In this document: positions 49,834-53,598 of the stretch, in pieces | Layout: every line of letters begins with the position of its first letter | Position numbering within the stretch: position 1 is the first letter of the stretch | From: an uncultured Luminiphilus sp. | GTDB lineage: Bacteria; Pseudomonadota; Gammaproteobacteria; Pseudomonadales; Halieaceae | NCBI GenBank assembly: GCA_938091995.1 | Contig: CALKNZ010000072.1 | Location: forward strand, 1-53,598 | Direction of reading: 5' to 3' | Length of the DNA stretch: 53,598 nt | The notes under the pieces: generated by a model | The model's input: only the letters and a program-made list of their open reading frames with translations | Databases searched by the model: none | What the model was told of the DNA's origin: nothing | Translations under genes and position numbers: made by a program

Positions 49834-49873
49834 GAGGGTTAGAGGGTCAGAGGGTCAGAGGGTCAGAGGGTCA
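49834..49873 (+). repeat. Tandem repeat of an 8-base unit, five copies
   Basis: Five head-to-tail copies of GAGGGTCA, the first with one difference (GAGGGTTA). It lies 20 bases after the rlmA stop in the 191-base gap before dbpA. Such GGGTCAGA patches are found beside REP-type elements in marine bacteria, but no transposase gene is present here. Confidence 0.95.
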
Positions 49874-49875
49874 GA

Positions 49876-49918
49876 TAATGTACATTGTGCAAGCATGCCG
49901 GCGCCAAAAATTGTGCAA
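49876..49918 (+). repeat. Palindrome AATGTACATT and direct repeat of ATTGTGCAA
   Basis: Directly after the octamers lie a perfect palindrome (49876-49885 region) and two copies of ATTGTGCAA (49884-49892 and 49910-49918) separated by a GC-rich segment. Together with the octamers this looks like a relic of a small mobile or REP-like element. Confidence 0.6.
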
Positions 49919-50005
49919 CCTTTGACGGCCTCCTGATGTGCTTTAAAACATCAACGTTGACGTGTTTCTCGGGTCTCAAATTCACCCTAAGGGCCGAATC
50001 TAGGA

Positions 50006-51403
50006 TTATCGCTTGGCTTTCAACCGACGGGCTTTAATACTGCGCCCTTTGACTTTACCTTCAGCAAGATAATTCATCGCTTGCCGCAACGCTGATCTTT
50101 CAATGGCCACATAACTGCCGTTATCGAGTATTTTAATTTTGCCAATAGCATCGCCAGACAAGCCCGCATCACCGGTAAGCGCACCCAAAATATCTCCTGG
50201 ACGTATTTTTTGTTTCCTACCCGCATCGAGTTGCAGGGTCACCATAGAGCCTTGCAGCTGATAATTGGGATCACGGTCTAGCGATGCTAAGACATCACAG
50301 ACACAGTGGTTTTTCAAATAGTCCTCAATAACACGCATCCTCGGCGACTCAGGAGGCGTCACAAGACTCATGGCTAAGCCAGACTCACCCGCGCGACCGG
50401 TGCGCCCAATGCGATGTACATAGGTATCTGCATCTCGAGGCAGCTCAAAATTAACCACCATTTCCAGAGAGGGAATATCCAACCCCCTAGCCGCAACATC
50501 GCTGGCCACTAAAACAGGACAAGAGTTATTGGCGAATTGCAGCAAAACCTGATCGCGATCCCGCTGTTCTAAATCACCATGAATAGCAGCCGCCTCAATA
50601 TCATGTTCACAAAGGAAACGCGCCACTTCGGCGCACTGCTTTTTTGTATTACAAAAAACCATCGCATTCGACGGGCGGTAATGTTCAAAAAGTGCCAGCA
50701 AAGCCACATTTCGCTCGTGCTTTTGAACTTCAAAAAAAACCTGTTCTAGGACCACCTCGTCATGAACAACATTTGTATCGACGGTAATTTGTATCGGATT
50801 TTTTTGTATGGACCGACTGACTTTCTTTATATCGTCTGGAAACGTGGCCGATAGCAAAAGTGTCTGTCGTTCCGTCGGTAATTTCGCCGTAATTTCGGCC
50901 ATAACGTCAGCAAAACCCATGTCCAACATACGGTCAGCTTCATCAAGGACAAAAGTCGTGACGCCTTTCAGCTCCAAGGTGCCGCGCTGCAAATGATCCT
51001 GAATACGGCCGGGGGTACCGACAACAATGTGGGCACCGTGCTGGAGAGAATCCCGCTGCACACCAAAGGGCTTACCTCCACACAGCATGACGACTTTGAC
51101 GTTCGACATTCGACTGGCCAACTGTCGAATCGCCTGACCCACCTGCTCTGCCAGCTCGCGAGTGGGGCACATCACAATTCCCTGCACACCAAAAAACCTG
51201 GGGTTTAAATGGTGCAGCAAACCAATGGCAAAGGCCGCCGTCTTACCGCTACCAGTCTTTGCCTGAATAATGACGTCTTTGCGCTGCAGGATGGGCGGCA
51301 AGCTTTGAGCCTGAACCGGGGTCATGCTGGCATAACCCAAGCCGGTCAATGCGTCCAGCTGTGACGGGTTCAGTGGCAGCGAAGAAAAATGAGAGGATGA
51401 CAT
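50006..51403 (-). CDS. dbpA: ATP-dependent RNA helicase DbpA
   Basis: A 465-residue DEAD-box helicase that helps assemble the 50S subunit around 23S helix 92. Motif Q and motif I (AKTGSGKT), motif II (DEAD), SAT and the HRIGRTGR motif VI are present. The C-terminal 70 residues (KIRPGDILGALTGDAGLSGDAIGKIKIL) form the DbpA RNA-binding domain, followed by a basic tail. It lies opposite rlmA, another 23S rRNA gene. Confidence 0.95.
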   Translation of the reverse strand: MSSSHFSSLPLNPSQLDALTGLGYASMTPVQAQSLPPILQRKDVIIQAKTGSGKTAAFAIGLLHHLNPRFFGVQGIVMCPTRELAEQVGQAIRQLASRMSNVKVVMLCGGKPFGVQRDSLQHGAHIVVGTPGRIQDHLQRGTLELKGVTTFVLDEADRMLDMGFADVMAEITAKLPTERQTLLLSATFPDDIKKVSRSIQKNPIQITVDTNVVHDEVVLEQVFFEVQKHERNVALLALFEHYRPSNAMVFCNTKKQCAEVARFLCEHDIEAAAIHGDLEQRDRDQVLLQFANNSCPVLVASDVAARGLDIPSLEMVVNFELPRDADTYVHRIGRTGRAGESGLAMSLVTPPESPRMRVIEDYLKNHCVCDVLASLDRDPNYQLQGSMVTLQLDAGRKQKIRPGDILGALTGDAGLSGDAIGKIKILDNGSYVAIERSALRQAMNYLAEGKVKGRSIKARRLKAKR

Positions 51404-51501
51404 GACAATTTACAGACGCGAACGGAGGTAAACCATAGCAGACTGCCGCCAGTCAAAGGGCGGTATTGCCTCAGGATGCGAAGCAATACCAACAACAAAG
51501 G

Positions 51502-52749
51502 CTATGCAGCGATCCGTTCAATAATAATAGCCGGCGCCATACCTCCTGCCGCACACATGGTTACTAGCCCGTAACGCTTCTGCTGACGTTCCAGTTCATC
51601 CAAAATAGTGCCAATTAGAATAGATCCGGTTGCCCCAATTGGGTGACCTAATGCCATGGCGCCGCCATTAACATTGACCTTGCTACGATCAAGACCTAGG
51701 TCGCGAATAAATTTTTCAGCAACCACCGCAAACGCCTCGTTAATTTCCCAAAGGTCTATATCAGCAATATCAAGGCCCGCCTTCGCCAATACTTTTCTCG
51801 CCGCCGGTACCGGCGCATTAAGCATTAAAGTTGGACAGTCACCTTGATTGGCTGTGGCCACCACCCGTGCTCTTGGGGTGAGCCCGGTTCGCTGTATGTA
51901 GTCTTCAGACGCCAGCAGTAAGGCCGCGGCACCATCCACGACACCGGAGGAGTTTCCCGCGTGATGAATATGATTAAAAGTTTCTAAATCGGGATACTTT
52001 CGCTGAATTAACTGGCCGTAAGTCGTACCCGACTCTTCTACAGGCACATCACGCACCACATCGAAGACGGTCTTTAGGCCCGATAGGCTTTCTAGGGTAG
52101 TCTCAGGGCGCGGAAATTCCTCATGATCTAGCGCGACAGAACCATCAGGATTTGTCACCGTAATAAGGGACCGATTAAAACGCCCCTCGGCGATGGCTTG
52201 TGCTGCTCGCTGCTGACTGGTGAGGGCCAATTTATCAACTGAGGCTCTATCGATACCTTCCATCGTGGCAATAGCGTCGGCACAAACACCCTGCTGAGAT
52301 TGTGGGTGCATGGCTCTTAAGGTCAAATTCCCAGAGTCCAACATTGGGGGAACCCCGGGCTCACCGATTGACGGGTAATAACTCATCATCTCAGTCCCCC
52401 CAGCCACAACGAGATCTTCCATACCCGACATGACTTGGGCGGCCGCCAAACTAACGCTGGTAATACCAGAGCCGCAATAACGATCTAAGGTCACTCCAGA
52501 CGAACGAATGTCATAGCCCGCAGTAAGCGCAGCCATACGCCCCAGATCTCCCGACTGCTTACCGCTTTGGGAGGACGTCCCCCAAATAACATCATCAATC
52601 TCTGAGGTATTGAGTTGGTTACGTTCCGCGAGCGCCTTGAGAACAGTTGAACCTAGATAAGACGGATGAAGGTGCGCCAAGGCCCCTTTACCAACCTTGC
52701 CAATTCCACGGGGTGTCCTGCAAGCATCTACGATGTAGGCGTTTGGCAT
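51502..52749 (-). CDS. Acetyl-CoA acetyltransferase (thiolase)
   Basis: A 415-residue thiolase. The nucleophile is Cys92 in RYCGSGITS, the histidine in GGAMALGHPIGATG and the second cysteine in MCAAGGMAPA. I start at the ATG at 52749 (AGGAG seven bases upstream); the longer frame to 52779 lacks support. It either degrades acyl-CoA (beta-oxidation) or condenses acetyl-CoA. No hydroxyacyl-CoA dehydrogenase gene lies adjacent, so the direction is open. Confidence 0.93.
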   Translation of the reverse strand: MPNAYIVDACRTPRGIGKVGKGALAHLHPSYLGSTVLKALAERNQLNTSEIDDVIWGTSSQSGKQSGDLGRMAALTAGYDIRSSGVTLDRYCGSGITSVSLAAAQVMSGMEDLVVAGGTEMMSYYPSIGEPGVPPMLDSGNLTLRAMHPQSQQGVCADAIATMEGIDRASVDKLALTSQQRAAQAIAEGRFNRSLITVTNPDGSVALDHEEFPRPETTLESLSGLKTVFDVVRDVPVEESGTTYGQLIQRKYPDLETFNHIHHAGNSSGVVDGAAALLLASEDYIQRTGLTPRARVVATANQGDCPTLMLNAPVPAARKVLAKAGLDIADIDLWEINEAFAVVAEKFIRDLGLDRSKVNVNGGAMALGHPIGATGSILIGTILDELERQQKRYGLVTMCAAGGMAPAIIIERIAA

Positions 52750-52940
52750 AGTGTTCTCCTGAACGTTTTGATACGTCAAATTTGAGACGACGAAATTACG
52801 TGGCTTTACCTTGTAAGGTCAAGTAGCGGCGTTGTAGGGCGACCTACGTCACAGGGCTGACCCATTAAAAGGCTAAGACTCTCTATTTTGACCTGCTTCA
52901 TGTCTTAGACTACAAATACATAAGTGAATAGCCCTATGCC

Positions 52941-53597
52941 TTAGGGTGCTGTCATGGCATCGCGAATGGTTTGTAAAAACTGCTCCCCGTACTTTGCTAA
53001 CTTACGTTCGCCAACACCACTGAGGCCTGCAAACTCATCCATCGATTGAGGTAAGGAAGAGCACATTTCCAATAATGTACTATCGTGAAAGATGACATAC
53101 GGCGGCACACCCTGCTCCTCAGCAAGCTCTCGACGGCATTCCCGAAGAGCCTCCCAGAGCCCTACATTGATATCATCGGGTAGCGCAGATTTTGTTTGTC
53201 GCCGGGCAGTTTTCTGCAGCTGATCCTGCCTTAGAGCAATCTCTTCCTCACCTTTTAAAAGAGCGCGACAGCGCTCCTGAAGCTTCAGCGCACCAAATCT
53301 ATCGAGATCAACGGATAAATAGCCACGTCCAACCAATTGACGAAAGACCGACCGCCACTGATTAGCATCTAGGGATTTACCCACCCCATAAGTCGGCAAA
53401 TGATGATGATCAAATTGCCAGATTTTATCGGTTTCGGCTCCGCGCAGAACGTCGATCAAATGATTTACCCCAAAACGCTGACCTGTTCTGAAGACGGCGC
53501 TGAGCGCCATCTGGCTTGCCTCAGTACCATCCCAGGTCTGTGCAGGTTCTAGGCAACTGTCACAGTTACCGCAAACACCAGGGTAAGCCTCACCAAA
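52941..53597 (-). CDS. recQ: RecQ helicase, C-terminal part only
   Basis: The 3' end of recQ; the gene runs off the right edge of the window. Visible are the zinc-binding CGNCDSC, the RQC winged-helix domain (GQRFGVNHLIDVLRG) and the HRDC domain near the C-terminus, with FAGLSGVGERKLAKYG. RecQ is a 3'-5' DNA helicase of recombination and repair. The helicase core lies beyond the window. Confidence 0.95.
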   Translation of the reverse strand, partial: FGEAYPGVCGNCDSCLEPAQTWDGTEASQMALSAVFRTGQRFGVNHLIDVLRGAETDKIWQFDHHHLPTYGVGKSLDANQWRSVFRQLVGRGYLSVDLDRFGALKLQERCRALLKGEEEIALRQDQLQKTARRQTKSALPDDINVGLWEALRECRRELAEEQGVPPYVIFHDSTLLEMCSSLPQSMDEFAGLSGVGERKLAKYGEQFLQTIRDAMTAP

Positions 53598-53598
53598 A

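Noticed and set aside
1-53598. CRISPR, tRNA, rRNA, prophage or intact insertion sequence
   Set aside because: No regular repeat-spacer series, no cloverleaf that I can find by eye, and no transposase, integrase or phage gene.

Overview
The window looks like a mostly core-genome segment of a free-living, aerobic gammaproteobacterium, probably marine and from the Cellvibrionales/OM60-SAR92 neighbourhood. That placement is inferred, not proven. It rests on a complete gammaproteobacterial isc operon running into ndk-rlmN-pilW-ispG-hisS-yfgM-bamB-der, the purL / mltF / tadA block known from pseudomonad-like genomes, a Vibrio/marine-type second elongation factor G, a long-form isocitrate lyase, and a large TonB-dependent receptor beside a secreted S9 peptidase. 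I saw no rRNA, tRNA, CRISPR array, phage or intact transposon.

Layout. 1-3229: end of a cobalamin adenosyltransferase gene, a six-helix membrane protein, an exported protein with thrombospondin type-3 repeats and a possible CX4CH haem site, then (minus strand) a class II aldolase overlapping an HxlR regulator. 3572-8941: TonB-dependent receptor, terminator, secreted S9 peptidase. 9019-10617: isocitrate lyase, sharing a bidirectional terminator with the peptidase. 10751-18851 (minus): ndk, rlmN, pilW, ispG, hisS, yfgM, bamB, der in transcription order, without the rodZ often found between pilW and ispG. 19099-24290 (minus): iscR-iscS-iscU-iscA-hscB-hscA-fdx with two tandem IscR-type operators upstream of iscR. 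24378-28871: trmJ, divergent suhB, then secD-secF. 28999-38025: purL, divergent mltF, an AlkA-like glycosylase, tadA and a second EF-G.

38568-53598 is a looser mix: amidase, glycine-zipper protein, dsbB, exported YtcJ-like amidohydrolase, PLP decarboxylase, a half-size asparaginase, a DUF2306-like membrane protein, a type B carboxylesterase, a DUF1415 protein with no good canonical start codon, rlmA, a short tandem-repeat patch, dbpA, a thiolase, and the 3' end of recQ at the window edge.

How it fits together. The isc block makes Fe-S clusters used by products of the adjacent operon (the radical-SAM enzyme RlmN and the 4Fe-4S enzyme IspG). IscR probably represses its own operon through the paired sites. 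BamB, YfgM, SecD and SecF serve envelope protein export. The receptor/peptidase pair, amidase, esterase and asparaginase-like protein suggest scavenging of peptides, amides and esters, and isocitrate lyase and thiolase fit growth on C2 or fatty-acid-derived carbon. I found no convincing new defence or mobile system. The best leads are the IscR operator pair, the ATA/TTG start problem in the DUF1415 gene, the TSP3/CX4CH protein, the short purL leader with two competing hairpins, and the repeat patch before dbpA.
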